The notes under the pieces are model-generated. The model was not told the origin of the DNA, made no database searches, and saw nothing but the letters and a program-made list of their open reading frames with translations. A stretch of DNA of 64,000 nucleotides from Phycisphaerae bacterium (GTDB taxonomy: Bacteria > Planctomycetota > Phycisphaerae > Phycisphaerales > Phycisphaeraceae): positions 124,001 to 188,000 of the forward strand of contig JAUHZU010000006.1 of NCBI GenBank assembly GCA_030425705.1, given 5' to 3'. Of the stretch, positions 41,955 to 51,543 are shown piece by piece. Made by a program: the position numbers and the translations under genes. Numbering within the stretch: position 1 is the stretch's first letter; each line of letters begins with the position of its first letter.

Positions 41955-42617
41955 CTAGCGGCTCACATGCGGGTTGCCGGCGACGGAGAAGCGCAGCGGG
42001 CGGTCGACCCATTCGCGGGCGTAGCCGATGCCGACGCGTGGGCCGACGACGATGCGCGGGCTCGGCAGGCGTCTTGCCCGTGTTCGTTCGACGTGGAGCG
42101 GTCCGTTGCCGCAGAGGTCAGCACCGTTGAGGGCCCGGTTGATGGCGAGGGCCTGGCACAGCTTGGCGGGGCCGGAGCAGAGGTCGGTCTCGCGCCGCGG
42201 CTTGCCGGCATCGGGGAACCGGTGGCGGTGCATGTATTCGATCCCTTCGACCGGCTGCAGGGCGCGGATAAGCGCGGCCTGCGGCGTCTGAGCATCGCGG
42301 GTCACGATGTTCATGCAGTGGTGCAGGCCGTAGGTGAAGTAGACGTAGCAGGTCCCGCCGATGCGCCACATCGCGTCATTGCGTGGGGTGTGTCGGCCGC
42401 CGAAGGTGTGGGCCGCGCGGTCGTCGGGCCCGAGGTAGGCCTCGGTCTCGACGATGAGCCCGGACAGGCGGGTGCCGTCGTCGAGGGTGCGGACGAGCAG
42501 TTGGCCGAGCAGGGCCTGGGCGACCGTCGTGGTGTCACGCGTGTAGAACGCCCGGCCGCGGCGGGGCCGCGGGCCGTCCGGCACAGGCAACAACGGGTCT
42601 GAGGTGTGACTAGCCAC
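41955..42617 (-). CDS. mpg: 3-methyladenine DNA glycosylase (AAG/MPG family)
   Basis: The enzyme removes alkylated purines in base excision repair. The 220-residue protein has LLGQLLVRTLDDG, the catalytic IVETEAYLGPDDRAAH, the HTPRNDAMWRIGGTCYVYFT intercalating region, and AALIRALQPVEG. SGPAKLCQALAINRALNG follows. Length is typical. It overlaps the ResB-like gene by 8 bp. Together with two uracil glycosylases in this window, three unrelated base-excision enzymes lie within 50 kb. Confidence 0.96.
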   Translation of the reverse strand: MASHTSDPLLPVPDGPRPRRGRAFYTRDTTTVAQALLGQLLVRTLDDGTRLSGLIVETEAYLGPDDRAAHTFGGRHTPRNDAMWRIGGTCYVYFTYGLHHCMNIVTRDAQTPQAALIRALQPVEGIEYMHRHRFPDAGKPRRETDLCSGPAKLCQALAINRALNGADLCGNGPLHVERTRARRLPSPRIVVGPRVGIGYAREWVDRPLRFSVAGNPHVSR

Positions 42618-43845
42618 CGGGCTTTCGCCTCGCGCTGAGTAGGCGTACCGCGCCGCCGAGCAACAGTCCGGTCCCGGCCACCAGCAGAGACATCAGCGTA
42701 AACCCACGGGTTGGTTGGCCGGTGACCTCGACCCACCGCGGGGCGGCGTCGCGCTCGCTTGGCCCGGCGGTGAGCGTGACGCGGCTGAGCCCGGGGACGG
42801 GGTTGGCCGGCTCGTACCGGGTGGAGGCCCCGCTATCCAGCGGACGCGTGAGCGCGGGGATGATCCGCCGGGTCGTGGGGTCGGTATCGACGAGGTTGAG
42901 CGTGACTTGCCCCGGCCCCGCAGGCTCGGCGGCGATGGCGAAGCCCAGGTCGCGGCCGGCGAGCGTGAAGGCGAGGTGGATCTGCCCGAGCCCGGGGATG
43001 TCGTAGGCCTCTGGCGGCATGACGCGCTGGCCCGCGGCGAGGTCAAAGGGGAGCCAGACGACCGTTTCGCCCTCGGGCCCTTCGCTGCCGTTGGCGGTAA
43101 AGCGCAGGCCGATCAAGGCCCGTGGCGGGCAGTCGGGCAGCGGCCAATGGCGTTCACCGCCGGGCGTGACTGTCGGGCGGCCTTCCGCGTCGGATTCCCG
43201 AGTCAGCGTCCCGTCCGCGACGTAGCCGACGACATGGACCTGCGCGCGGTAGTCGAGCTGGCTACGCAGCCCCGGGTGCTGGTGCAGCGGCATCGCGATC
43301 GCGTCCGGACTCGCGTCGTGCCAGAGCGGCAGTCCGTCTAGGTACACGGCCTGGGGTGGGGAGGTGCCGATCTGCACGGTAAGCACGCGCTGGGTCGGGT
43401 CGAGGTACCGGGTTTGCAGCGCGGTGGCGTCGTCGGCGATGGACTGCACCGCGAGCAGGCCATGCGTGGAGAAACGCCAGCCGGTGGACTGTCCGGCCAT
43501 CGCCGCGGCGGTGCCGAGTGCAGCAAGGAACCAGCCGGCGTTGCGCGGCCGCCAGGGCAGACGGCGGATGGCGGTCCACACGATCGAGCACGCCAGCAGC
43601 AGCCAGACCACATGAAACCCGGTCCAGCCGAGCACCGCCGACTGTGGCGCATCGATGAGCTGCGACTGCCAGAGGTAGCGCCCGCCCACGGGGAGGTAGG
43701 CCGCGACGAGGTACAGCCCGCAGACCAGGGCGAGCGCGACAACCAGCCGGGGCGAGCTGAACAGCCGGGTCGCCCAGCGGAGCGGCGCGGGGAGCTGGTC
43801 GTCGGGGTGCGGGGGTGGGGCGGGCGGCGTGGTCACGGGGCTCAC
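42610..43845 (-). CDS. ResB-like membrane protein
   Basis: The 411-residue protein has TM helices near residues 34-52 (LVVALALVCGLYLVAAYL), 75-95, 107-120 and a last one near 383-402 (TLMSLLVAGTGLLLGGAVRLL). A large extracytoplasmic domain lies between them. This order is that of ResB/CcsB, a System II cytochrome c maturation component. The similarity is in architecture and the N-terminal block WATRLFSSPRLVVALALVC; the family assignment is moderate. No ResC/CcsA gene is adjacent. Confidence 0.6.
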   Translation of the reverse strand: MSPVTTPPAPPPHPDDQLPAPLRWATRLFSSPRLVVALALVCGLYLVAAYLPVGGRYLWQSQLIDAPQSAVLGWTGFHVVWLLLACSIVWTAIRRLPWRPRNAGWFLAALGTAAAMAGQSTGWRFSTHGLLAVQSIADDATALQTRYLDPTQRVLTVQIGTSPPQAVYLDGLPLWHDASPDAIAMPLHQHPGLRSQLDYRAQVHVVGYVADGTLTRESDAEGRPTVTPGGERHWPLPDCPPRALIGLRFTANGSEGPEGETVVWLPFDLAAGQRVMPPEAYDIPGLGQIHLAFTLAGRDLGFAIAAEPAGPGQVTLNLVDTDPTTRRIIPALTRPLDSGASTRYEPANPVPGLSRVTLTAGPSERDAAPRWVEVTGQPTRGFTLMSLLVAGTGLLLGGAVRLLSARRKPGG

Positions 43846-43950
43846 TCGGGAGAGGGGCGGCGATTATAGCGGTGTCGCGCGGTCCCGAAGCCGTGCGGGA
43901 GATGCCGATACACTCGTGTCGGTCGTCAGGCACACGGAAGGTACGGCACG

Positions 43951-44328
43951 ATGTGGAAGACACTGCTGAGCATCGCGATCGCCGGGGCGGCGGGCACCCT
44001 CGCCCGCTACGGGCTGAGCGAGCTGATCGACCGCCGCATCAGCCACAACTTCTACGGCACGCTCGCCGCTAATGCGCTGGGCTGTCTGCTCTTCGGTGTC
44101 GCGCTGGCCTGGCTGTCTAGCCGGTACGCCCCCGAGCACCCGGTCCGCCTCATGATCCTGACGGGGTTCATGGGCGCGTTCACCACCTTCTCCACCTACG
44201 CCTTCCTGTCGTCCAACCTCATCGGCAAGCACCAGTACGCCTACGCCGCCGCCCACATCCTCGCCCACAACGTGCTGGGGATCGGGCTGTTCTTCGTCGG
44301 CTGGACCCTGGCCGAACGCTGGGCATGA
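43951..44328 (+). CDS. crcB: Fluoride channel CrcB/FluC
   Basis: This is a small dual-topology fluoride exporter. The 125-residue protein has four TM helices with [15 protein letters not shown], the [15 protein letters not shown] Asn-containing helix and [16 protein letters not shown] with the Phe box. Length is normal. I do not see the conserved core of a fluoride riboswitch in the 105 bp upstream. Confidence 0.95.
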   Translation: MWKTLLSIAIAGAAGTLARYGLSELIDRRISHNFYGTLAANALGCLLFGVALAWLSSRYAPEHPVRLMILTGFMGAFTTFSTYAFLSSNLIGKHQYAYAAAHILAHNVLGIGLFFVGWTLAERWA

Positions 44329-44461
44329 GCCGGCCCGACCCGCGGACCTGAGTGACGCGCTCCCACGCCAAACGGTGGGTAGCCCCCTGCCCGCCGACAG
44401 AGCCAACCGGGTCCGCTATCATGTGGGGTTTGGCCTCACGCCCCCCGATGCGGACCCCGCC

Positions 44462-46450
44462 ATGCCTGCCGACGACCACGCAACGACACGACCCGCCGAC
44501 ACCCTGACCTCCGCGGTGGTCCGCTTCGCGGGCGACTCGGGCGACGGTATGCAGCTCGCCGGCACGCAGTTCACCGATACGTCCGCGATCCTCGGCAACG
44601 ACGTCGCCACCCTGCCGGACTACCCCGCCGAGATCCGCGCGCCCGCCGGCACCGTCGCCGGCGTGTCGGGCTTCCAGATCAACTTCGCCGCCCAGCAGAT
44701 CTTCACGCCCGGCGACCAGGTCAACGCGCTCGTCGCCATGAACCCCGCCGCCTTCAAGGCCCACATCGACGACGTCGAGCCCGGCGGCACCGTCATCGTC
44801 AACGACACCGAGTTCAGCAAGACCAACCTCAAGAAGGCCGGCTACCCCACGCCCGACGGCAGCAAGGAGCCGTACAACCCGCTCGACGACGAGGCCTACA
44901 ACCTCAAGTATAAGATCCTCCGCGTCCCGATCACCAAGCTCAACCAGGAAGCGCTCAAAGACAGCGGCATGTCGCCCAAGGACGTGAACCGCTGCAAGAA
45001 CATGTACGCGCTCGGGCTCGTCTACTGGCTGTACGACCGGCCGCTGGACACGACGATCCGGCACCTCACCGAGGTGTTCGCGGAGAAGAAGGGCCGGCCC
45101 GAGGTCGCTGACGCTAACATCGCCGCGCTCAAGGCCGGCTACTTCATGGGTGAGACGGCCGAGCTGTTCCCCGTGCGTTACCGCGTCGCGCCCGCCCCGA
45201 TCCAGCCCGGCAAGTACCGCAAGGTCACGGGCAACGAGGCCCTGGCGATGGGGCTGGTAACCGCGGCTGAGCTGGCGAAGAAGAAGCTGCACTACTGCAC
45301 CTACCCGATCACGCCGGCCAGCGACATCCTCCACTACCTCGCGCCGCAGAAACACTTCGGTGTCCGCACCTTCCAGGCCGAGGACGAGATCGCCGCGGTG
45401 TGCGCGGCGATCGGTGTCGGCTTCGCCGGGCAGCTCGGGGTCACCGGCACGTCCGGCCCGGGGCTCGCGCTCAAGGGGGAAGCCATCGGCCTGGCCGTGA
45501 TGACCGAGCTGCCCCTGGTCATCATCGACGTCCAGCGCGGCGGGCCGTCCACCGGCCTGCCGACGAAGACCGAGCAGTCGGACCTCTGGCAGGCGCTGCT
45601 GGGCCGTAACGGCGACTGCCCGACGGTCGTGATCGCCCCGCAGAGTCCCGCGGATTGTTTCCGGGGGGCGATCGAGGCCTGCCGCATCGCGCTCACCCGC
45701 ATGGTCCCCGTGCTGCTGCTCACCGACGGCTACATTGCCAACGGCTCGGAGCCCTGGCGTGTGCCGAAGGCCAGCGAGCTCGAACCGATCGAAGTCAGGC
45801 ACACCACCGCGAACCGCGACCGTGACGGAGCGGGTGATGCAAGCCACTTCCTACCCTACACCCGCGACGCCAACCTCACCCGCCCGTGGGCCGTCCCGGG
45901 CAACCCCGGCACGGAGCACCGGCTGGGCGGGCTCGAGAAGCAGAACAACACCGGCAGCGTCAGCTACGACCCCGCCAACCACCAGCTCATGACCCGCATC
46001 CGCGCGGAGAAGGTCGCCCGGGTCGTGGACCTCGTGCCAGACCTCGACGTCCACGGCGACCCGGACGGTGGGGACCTGCTCGTGCTCGGCTGGGGCGGGC
46101 CCTTCGGCTCGATCCGCACCGCCGTCGACCAGGCCCGCGCCGAGGGCCGGTCCGTCAGCGCGGCGCACCTGCGCTACCTCAACCCGATGCCGAAGAACCT
46201 CGGCGACGTCCTCAAACGCTTCGACCGGGTGCTGATCCCCGAACTCAACAACGGCCAGCTCCGCCTGCTCATCCGTGGCCGATACCTCTGCGACGCCCGC
46301 GGGCTCAACAAGATCCAGGGCAAGCCGTTCCTCATCGAGGAGATCGCCCAGGCCATCGACCTGATGCTGTCCGGGGACTGGGGCGACGCCGAGGCGCTGT
46401 ACCCGCAGGCCGGCGGCGTGGACGTCAACGCACAGGCCCTGGGGGTGTAG
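44462..46450 (+). CDS. korA: 2-oxoacid:ferredoxin oxidoreductase, gamma-alpha fusion (KorA type)
   Basis: This is the alpha/gamma fused subunit of a 2-oxoglutarate-type ferredoxin oxidoreductase, 662 residues. The N-terminal gamma domain shows [18 protein letters not shown], the alpha domain [35 protein letters not shown] and [17 protein letters not shown]. The C-terminal domain has [18 protein letters not shown] and [14 protein letters not shown]. With KorB it reversibly converts 2-oxoglutarate and CoA to succinyl-CoA in the TCA cycle. The start ATG gives [13 protein letters not shown]. Confidence 0.95.
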   Translation: MPADDHATTRPADTLTSAVVRFAGDSGDGMQLAGTQFTDTSAILGNDVATLPDYPAEIRAPAGTVAGVSGFQINFAAQQIFTPGDQVNALVAMNPAAFKAHIDDVEPGGTVIVNDTEFSKTNLKKAGYPTPDGSKEPYNPLDDEAYNLKYKILRVPITKLNQEALKDSGMSPKDVNRCKNMYALGLVYWLYDRPLDTTIRHLTEVFAEKKGRPEVADANIAALKAGYFMGETAELFPVRYRVAPAPIQPGKYRKVTGNEALAMGLVTAAELAKKKLHYCTYPITPASDILHYLAPQKHFGVRTFQAEDEIAAVCAAIGVGFAGQLGVTGTSGPGLALKGEAIGLAVMTELPLVIIDVQRGGPSTGLPTKTEQSDLWQALLGRNGDCPTVVIAPQSPADCFRGAIEACRIALTRMVPVLLLTDGYIANGSEPWRVPKASELEPIEVRHTTANRDRDGAGDASHFLPYTRDANLTRPWAVPGNPGTEHRLGGLEKQNNTGSVSYDPANHQLMTRIRAEKVARVVDLVPDLDVHGDPDGGDLLVLGWGGPFGSIRTAVDQARAEGRSVSAAHLRYLNPMPKNLGDVLKRFDRVLIPELNNGQLRLLIRGRYLCDARGLNKIQGKPFLIEEIAQAIDLMLSGDWGDAEALYPQAGGVDVNAQALGV

Positions 46451-46452
46451 CG

Positions 46453-46680
46453 ATGCCGATCACCCTCGAACCCGACCGCCGCAAGCGGCTGATCGCCGAG
46501 ATCACAGCGTTCATGCACGACGAGTTCGACACGGACATCGGCGAGCTACGGGCGACGCTGGTGCTGGAGTTCATGATGCAACACACAGCCCCCGCGGCCT
46601 ACAACCAGGGCGTCGCCGACTGCCAGGCGTACCTGACCCACAAGCTGGCCGACATGGAGATCGACCTGCACGAGGATTGA
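46453..46680 (+). CDS. DUF2164 small protein between korA and korB
   Basis: A 75-residue protein begins 2 bp after the korA stop (MPITLEPDRRKRLIAEITAF) and contains YNQGVADCQAYLTHKLADMEID, the DUF2164 signature. No function is established for this family. It is 51 bp upstream of korB on the same strand, so it is almost certainly in the kor operon. The gene is easily missed because longer shadow frames cover it. Confidence 0.85.
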   Translation: MPITLEPDRRKRLIAEITAFMHDEFDTDIGELRATLVLEFMMQHTAPAAYNQGVADCQAYLTHKLADMEIDLHED

Positions 46681-46731
46681 TGAAGAAGACCCTGTCGCTT
46701 TCCAGCGACGGCCAACACCGGTGATCGACTT

Positions 46732-47745
46732 ATGCCCGACACACCCCTGCCCACGCTCAAAGCCAAAGACTTCGCGACCGACCAGGACGTGCGCTGGTGC
46801 CCCGGCTGCGGGGACTACGCGATCCTCATGGCCGTGCAACGCGTCTGTGCCAAGATCGGCGCGACCCGTGAGAACACCGTGTTCGTCTCCGGCATCGGAT
46901 GCTCCAGCCGGTTCCCGTACTACATGGACACCTACGGGTTCCATTCGATCCACGGCCGGGCCCCGGGCTTCGTCACCGGCATCAAGATCGCCAACCCGGA
47001 CCTGGACGTCTGGATGGTCACCGGCGACGGCGATGGGCTGTCGATCGGCGGCAACCACCTGATGCACCTACTCCGCCGGAACGTCAACGTCAACGCGCTG
47101 CTCTTCAACAACCGCATCTACGGGCTGACCAAGGGCCAGTACTCGCCGACCAGCGAGCCGGGCAAGAAGACCAAGTCCTCGCCGATGGGCTCGCTGGACT
47201 TCCCGATCAACCCGCTTTCGCTGGCGATCGCGGCCGAGGCCTCCTTCGTCGCCCGGGCAACCGACAAGGACCGCATCCTGGTCGAGGTGCTCGAGCGTGC
47301 CGCCGCGCACCGCGGGGCGTCGTTCGTCGAGGTCTACCAGAACTGCAATATCTTCAACGACGGCGCGTTCGACTTCGCCACCGGCAAGGATGTCCGCGAA
47401 GACAACGTGCTCTACCTCAATCACGGCAAGCCCATGATCTACGGCAAGGACAGCGACAAGGGCATCCGCCTGGTCGGCTGCCGGCCCGAGGTCGTGACGC
47501 TCGGCGAGGGCGGCGTGTCTGAAGACGACCTGCTCTTCCACGACGAGACGAACAAGACCATGGCCATGATGCTCGCGGGCCTGCACCACCCCGCCTTTCC
47601 CGAGCCGATGGGTGTGCTGTACCGGGAGGAACGGCCGACCTACGAGGACCAGCTCCACGCCCAACTCGGCGTGGCGGTCGAGAAACGCGGGGCCGGCGAC
47701 CTGGACGCGCTCTTCAACGCCGGGGATACCTACGAGGTGGCGTAG
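46732..47745 (+). CDS. korB: 2-oxoacid:ferredoxin oxidoreductase beta subunit (KorB type)
   Basis: KorB carries thiamine diphosphate. The 337-residue protein has VRWCPGCGDYAILMAVQR, SGIGCSSRFPYYMDTYGFHS, the TPP-binding MVTGDGDGLSIGGNHLMH and NNRIYGLTKGQYSPTS. A C-terminal extension VYQNCNIFNDGAF is as expected. It lacks a fused ferredoxin domain. It works with KorA at 44462. Confidence 0.95.
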   Translation: MPDTPLPTLKAKDFATDQDVRWCPGCGDYAILMAVQRVCAKIGATRENTVFVSGIGCSSRFPYYMDTYGFHSIHGRAPGFVTGIKIANPDLDVWMVTGDGDGLSIGGNHLMHLLRRNVNVNALLFNNRIYGLTKGQYSPTSEPGKKTKSSPMGSLDFPINPLSLAIAAEASFVARATDKDRILVEVLERAAAHRGASFVEVYQNCNIFNDGAFDFATGKDVREDNVLYLNHGKPMIYGKDSDKGIRLVGCRPEVVTLGEGGVSEDDLLFHDETNKTMAMMLAGLHHPAFPEPMGVLYREERPTYEDQLHAQLGVAVEKRGAGDLDALFNAGDTYEVA

Positions 47746-47834
47746 CCGCCGGGGACGGGGTCAACCTACCTACGCTAAAGCAAGGCCATCGCCACGGCCG
47801 TGTTTGACATCTGCGCTGTCTTTGGGCGAAACGC

Positions 47835-48557
47835 CTACGGGCTGTCCATCACGAACGTCTCGCCGCTCTGCATCGTTGTCTCGCCGGTGATGCAGTCCGC
47901 GAGCGCCTGGGCGACCTGCGCGGGGTCGAGGGTCTTGTCTCGGGGCAGCATCTTCTCGTTGAACATCGAGCGGAGCATGCCCGTCTCGATCGCGCCGGGC
48001 GCGATGCAGTAGGCCAGGATGCCCGCCGCTTTACCCTCGTCCGCGGCCGCCTTGGTGAACAGGTTGACCGCGGCCTTGGCCGAGCCGTAGATGTTAAAGC
48101 CGGTGAACGGGTCGACGCTGGCCTTGGAGGAGACGCTGGCGACGACGCCCCCGCCTTGTGCCTTGAAGTGCGGCCAGCAGGCCTGGGTCAGCGTGACGAC
48201 GGCCTCGAAGTTCACCGCGAGCGTCTGCCGGAGGAGGTCGTCGGTGATCTTGGGGATCGGCTGGAGCGGGGCGTAGCCCGCGACGTTCGCCAGCGCATCG
48301 ACCCGGCCAAACCTATCTGCCGTGCGCTCGACGAGTGCTTTCGTGGCGTCGGCGTCGGCCAGGTCCGTGGGGACCGTGATGACCTCGGCACCGGGGGCTG
48401 TTTCCGCGACGAGTTGGGCCGTCTCGTCCAGCGTCTCCGCCGTGCGACCGGCCAGGGCGCAGCGGTAGCCGAGTTTGGCGAGTTGCAGCGCCAGCGCCCG
48501 GCCGACGCCGCTGCCGGCCCCGGTGATGATCGCGACAGGGGATTCTTGGGTTGGCAT
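47835..48557 (-). CDS. Short-chain dehydrogenase/reductase
   Basis: The 240-residue SDR has TGAGSGVGRALALQL (cofactor TGxxxGxG), NVAGYAP (NAG equivalent), VASVSSKASV with the catalytic Ser and the YxxxK motif YGSAK (Tyr/Lys). The sequence after TDLADADA suggests NADP(H) use through the Arg of AGRTAE; substrate unknown. It converges with korB and is divergent from the protease gene. Confidence 0.93.
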   Translation of the reverse strand: MPTQESPVAIITGAGSGVGRALALQLAKLGYRCALAGRTAETLDETAQLVAETAPGAEVITVPTDLADADATKALVERTADRFGRVDALANVAGYAPLQPIPKITDDLLRQTLAVNFEAVVTLTQACWPHFKAQGGGVVASVSSKASVDPFTGFNIYGSAKAAVNLFTKAAADEGKAAGILAYCIAPGAIETGMLRSMFNEKMLPRDKTLDPAQVAQALADCITGETTMQSGETFVMDSP

Positions 48558-48646
48558 ACGGTCTCCTGGTGGTCATGCCCGCCGGGTCCGTGCAGATCAT
48601 AGGCCGACCGCACCGGGTCGGCCGAGCGCCCCTATACTGCCCCGAC

Positions 48647-49429
48647 ATGCAAAACGGTTCCTTCAAGCTGTTCCGCGCGTTCGGCATCGACGTGTTCCTG
48701 CACTGGTCGTGGTTCGTCATGGCCGTGCTCATCATCCCGCGCATGGGCTACTTCACCGGGCCGGACGCGCTGGTGTGGAAGTCGGCGCTGTTCGTCTCGC
48801 TGTTCGTCATCGTGATCCTCCACGAGTTCGGCCACGCGCTGGCCTGCCGGTCGGTCGGCGGCGAGGCCCGCAACATCACGCTCTGGCCCCTGGGCGGGGT
48901 CGCGTTCGTCAACCCCCCGGCCCGCCCGGGCGCGGTACTGTGGTCGATCGCGGCGGGTCCGCTGGTCAACGTGCTGCTCATCCCCGTCACGGTGGCGGTC
49001 TACCTGTTCGTGCGCGGCGACCTGGCGATGCCGATCGGCGGGAACGCGCCCCAGCTCTTCTGGTTCGCCGTGATGGCGATGAACTTCGGGCTGCTGGTCT
49101 TCAACATGATGCCCGTCTACCCGCTCGACGGCGGGCAGGTATTGATGTCGCTGCTGTGGTTCGTGATCGGTCGGGCCGCGGCGCTGAAGGTGGCGAGCAT
49201 CATCGGCCTGGTCGCGGCGGGGCTGCTCGGGATGCTCGCGCTGGGGATGGGCGACCTCTGGATGCTGCTGATCACCGCCTTTGTCGCGATGCAGGCCTTC
49301 AACGGCTTCCGCCTCGCCAACGCGATGGCCCGCATGGACCCCCGCCGCGTCGACGAACGCCTCGCCCAACGCCACGCCGACCAACAGGTCGAAGACCGCA
49401 TCCGCGCCGAGGTCGATCCCTGGCGGTGA
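48647..49429 (+). CDS. Site-2 protease family membrane metalloprotease (M50)
   Basis: The 260-residue protein has about six TM helices. The zinc motif is VILHEFGHALACR (HExxH, about residue 60), and the third ligand is in NMMPVYPLDGGQVL (NxxPxxPLDGG, Asp). The family performs regulated intramembrane proteolysis, for example of anti-sigma factors. The ATG at MQNGSFKLF is the likely start. No CBS domain is fused, and the C-terminus carries a charged tail (MDPRRVDERLAQRHAD). Confidence 0.92.
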   Translation: MQNGSFKLFRAFGIDVFLHWSWFVMAVLIIPRMGYFTGPDALVWKSALFVSLFVIVILHEFGHALACRSVGGEARNITLWPLGGVAFVNPPARPGAVLWSIAAGPLVNVLLIPVTVAVYLFVRGDLAMPIGGNAPQLFWFAVMAMNFGLLVFNMMPVYPLDGGQVLMSLLWFVIGRAAALKVASIIGLVAAGLLGMLALGMGDLWMLLITAFVAMQAFNGFRLANAMARMDPRRVDERLAQRHADQQVEDRIRAEVDPWR

Positions 49430-49457
49430 AGCTGCCTTCACCAGAATCGCGGCCATT

Positions 49458-50129
49458 TTAGCGTTGGGACTGAGTTGCGTGACGTTTCTTTCGTGCATCA
49501 TCGCGTACGGCTCTGCAATAGCGCATCCATGGCGGGACCAGTCTGCGTTGGCAGTATCTCTCGTAGCTGCTTAAGACACGGAAACAAAGCCATATGCAGA
49601 TCGGCGAGACGATCAAACAAACCGTGAGATAGAACTCAACATATAGCGTGTAGAAGTGCCCCGCGCGGTAGCCTGCATACATAATGGCGGCCGGTAGGAG
49701 ATAGGATAAGTGGCTGAAGAGGATGGAGGCCAGAATCTGATACCGGTTTGAGCCTAGTTTCAGCTCTCTACGGACAAACTGCGGGTAGACCGTACGAGCG
49801 AGTGAGCATAGAAATAATACGGCAGCGAGTGCAGTAACGAGAAAATGCCAGCTTGGATAAAGGAGTACTGTGTACGTTACCAGCACGATTAGAAAGAAAG
49901 AAACACCTGCCGGGTCTATGGGCGTCAGGTTGCGAGCCGTTTTTTTCCTCTGTGAAGGGATCGTCATCGGCAGCAGACGTTTCCACTGCTTGGGGTATTG
50001 TAGGTCGTTCACCGCACCGCATTCCGGGCAATTGACTATGGGACCGGTAAGCTGCTGCAGGTTGTAGTTGCATCCGAGACACGGTAGTTTGCGGTCAATC
50101 AACCAAGGCGATGGTGATTCAGCTTTCAT
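49458..50129 (-). CDS. membrane protein with N-terminal zinc ribbon (second copy)
   Basis: The 223-residue protein begins with CLGCNYNLQQLTGPIVNCPEC, the same zinc-ribbon head as the protein at 28792. Four TM helices follow (for example VSFFLIVLVTYTVLLY and ICIWLCFRVL). A charged C-terminus (RRLVPPWMRYCRAVRDDARKKR) is basic. GC content is below the window average. Function is unknown; similarity to the first copy is limited to the head. Confidence 0.7.
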   Translation of the reverse strand: MKAESPSPWLIDRKLPCLGCNYNLQQLTGPIVNCPECGAVNDLQYPKQWKRLLPMTIPSQRKKTARNLTPIDPAGVSFFLIVLVTYTVLLYPSWHFLVTALAAVLFLCSLARTVYPQFVRRELKLGSNRYQILASILFSHLSYLLPAAIMYAGYRAGHFYTLYVEFYLTVCLIVSPICIWLCFRVLSSYERYCQRRLVPPWMRYCRAVRDDARKKRHATQSQR

Positions 50130-50197
50130 AAACTGCCTGCCGGATTATATAGGAGCAATCGCCGTCCCGGATACCACGGATTAGAATCCCGGCAGTT

Positions 50198-51364
50198 TCA
50201 CACCGTCTGCATCGCCTCATCGATGCGCCAGTCTGCCCCGTCTCGGATGACCCGGCGGTAGAGCGTGTCGCGTTCGATGGGGGTGTACCCGGCCTCGCGG
50301 ATGAGTTTCTGTAGGTCGGCCGGGGTGGTCTCCTGGTGCGTACCCGCGCCGCCGACCTTCGTGATGTCGTACCACACCACGGTGCCGTCCACGTCGTCGA
50401 CGCCCCAGCTCAGGCCGAGCTGCGCCATCGGCAGGGTCTGCATGATCCAGAAGCACTTGACGTGGTCGAAGTTGTCCAGCATCAGCCGGCACACCGCGAG
50501 CATGCGCAGGTTGTCGAGCCCTGTGGGCCCGGGCAGGTGTTCGAGCTCCGACCCGTCGGGGAAGAACGGCAGGGGGATGATCGTCTGGAACCGTCCCGCG
50601 TGGCCCTGATCGATCGCCTCGTCCTGCGCGTCGCGGAGGAGGCACAGGTGGTTGATGCGGTCTTCGAGGGTCTCGACGTGGCCGTAGAGCATCGTCGCGT
50701 TGGACATGAGCCCGAGCTCGTGGGCGGTGCGGTGGACATTGATCCACTCGAGCCCGCCGATCTTTCCGCGAAAGACCTCGTTGTGGACGCGGTCGTCGAA
50801 GACCTCGGCCCCGCCGCCGGGGAGCGAGCCGAGGCCCGCCGCGATCAGGTCTTCGAGCATGCCCCGGATCGTGCCCGCGCCGGGGTGGCCCTTGCGGTCG
50901 CGCTTGTGGATGCGGGCGAGGTGGGTGAGCTCGACGGCGGTGAACGCCTTGAGGTGGATCGCCGGCGTCGCCTGGCGTACGGCCCGGAGCAGGTCGGTGT
51001 AGTAGTCGAACTTCAGCTTCGGGTGCAGCCCGCCGACGATGTGCATCTCGGTCGCGCCGGCCGTTTCCGCTTTCTTCGCGTGCTCGACCACCTCGTCGAT
51101 GGAGTACTGGTACGCGCCGTCCTGGCCGGGTTTGCGGTGGAACTCGCAGAACTTGCAGGACAGGACGCAGAGGTTGGAGTAGTTGAGGTGGCGGTTGATG
51201 TTGTAGTAGGCGGCGGTGCCGTAGCGCTGGGTGCGGGCGTGGTGGGCCAGCTCGCCAAGCGTCCAGACATCCCGGGTCGTGAGCAGGGCCAGGCCGTCGG
51301 CGGCGGTGAGGCGTTCACCGGCGTAGACCTTCTCGGCGATCGGCTGGAGGGCGGGGTCTTGCAT
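50198..51364 (-). CDS. mqnE: Aminofutalosine synthase MqnE (radical SAM)
   Basis: MqnE forms aminofutalosine in the futalosine route to menaquinone. The 388-residue protein has the radical SAM cluster motif in NLCVLSCKFCEFHRKPGQ (CxxxCxxC) preceded by NRHLNYS. MHIVGGLHPKLKFDYYTDLLR and ELTHLARIHKRD are characteristic of this group rather than CofH. SLPGGGAEVFDDRV is conserved in MqnE/CofH. Start MQDPALQPIAEKVYAGERLT follows the family; other mqn genes are not in the window. Confidence 0.88.
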   Translation of the reverse strand: MQDPALQPIAEKVYAGERLTAADGLALLTTRDVWTLGELAHHARTQRYGTAAYYNINRHLNYSNLCVLSCKFCEFHRKPGQDGAYQYSIDEVVEHAKKAETAGATEMHIVGGLHPKLKFDYYTDLLRAVRQATPAIHLKAFTAVELTHLARIHKRDRKGHPGAGTIRGMLEDLIAAGLGSLPGGGAEVFDDRVHNEVFRGKIGGLEWINVHRTAHELGLMSNATMLYGHVETLEDRINHLCLLRDAQDEAIDQGHAGRFQTIIPLPFFPDGSELEHLPGPTGLDNLRMLAVCRLMLDNFDHVKCFWIMQTLPMAQLGLSWGVDDVDGTVVWYDITKVGGAGTHQETTPADLQKLIREAGYTPIERDTLYRRVIRDGADWRIDEAMQTV

Positions 51365-51416
51365 GGCTGATGCATGGTAGGGCGGGGCTGGGCGCGGGGC
51401 AAAGGTCGGGTACTGG

Positions 51417-51543
51417 GTCAGGGGTTTCGGGTCTCGGCTCCGTGCCTGACACACAAACGTCTTGACACGATGCCGGGTTATCATGGCGTTTCAGGTCCGC
51501 CAAACCATCCGAACCCCGAGACCCCAGACCCGAAACCCGCCCC
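51417..51543. repeat. imperfect inverted repeat between mqnE and acpS
   Basis: GGGTTTCGGGTCTCGG (51420-51435) is matched downstream by CCGAGACCC and GACCCGAAACCC (51512-51537). The interval also holds TTGACA near 51460 and TATCAT 11 bp later, too close for a standard sigma-70 promoter. Similar degenerate GGGTCTnGGG text occurs at 2697-2724. I see no gene here. Confidence 0.5.

Noticed and set aside
43846-43950. Fluoride riboswitch upstream of crcB
   Set aside because: The short region has none of the conserved riboswitch core I know and no pairing scheme that fits.
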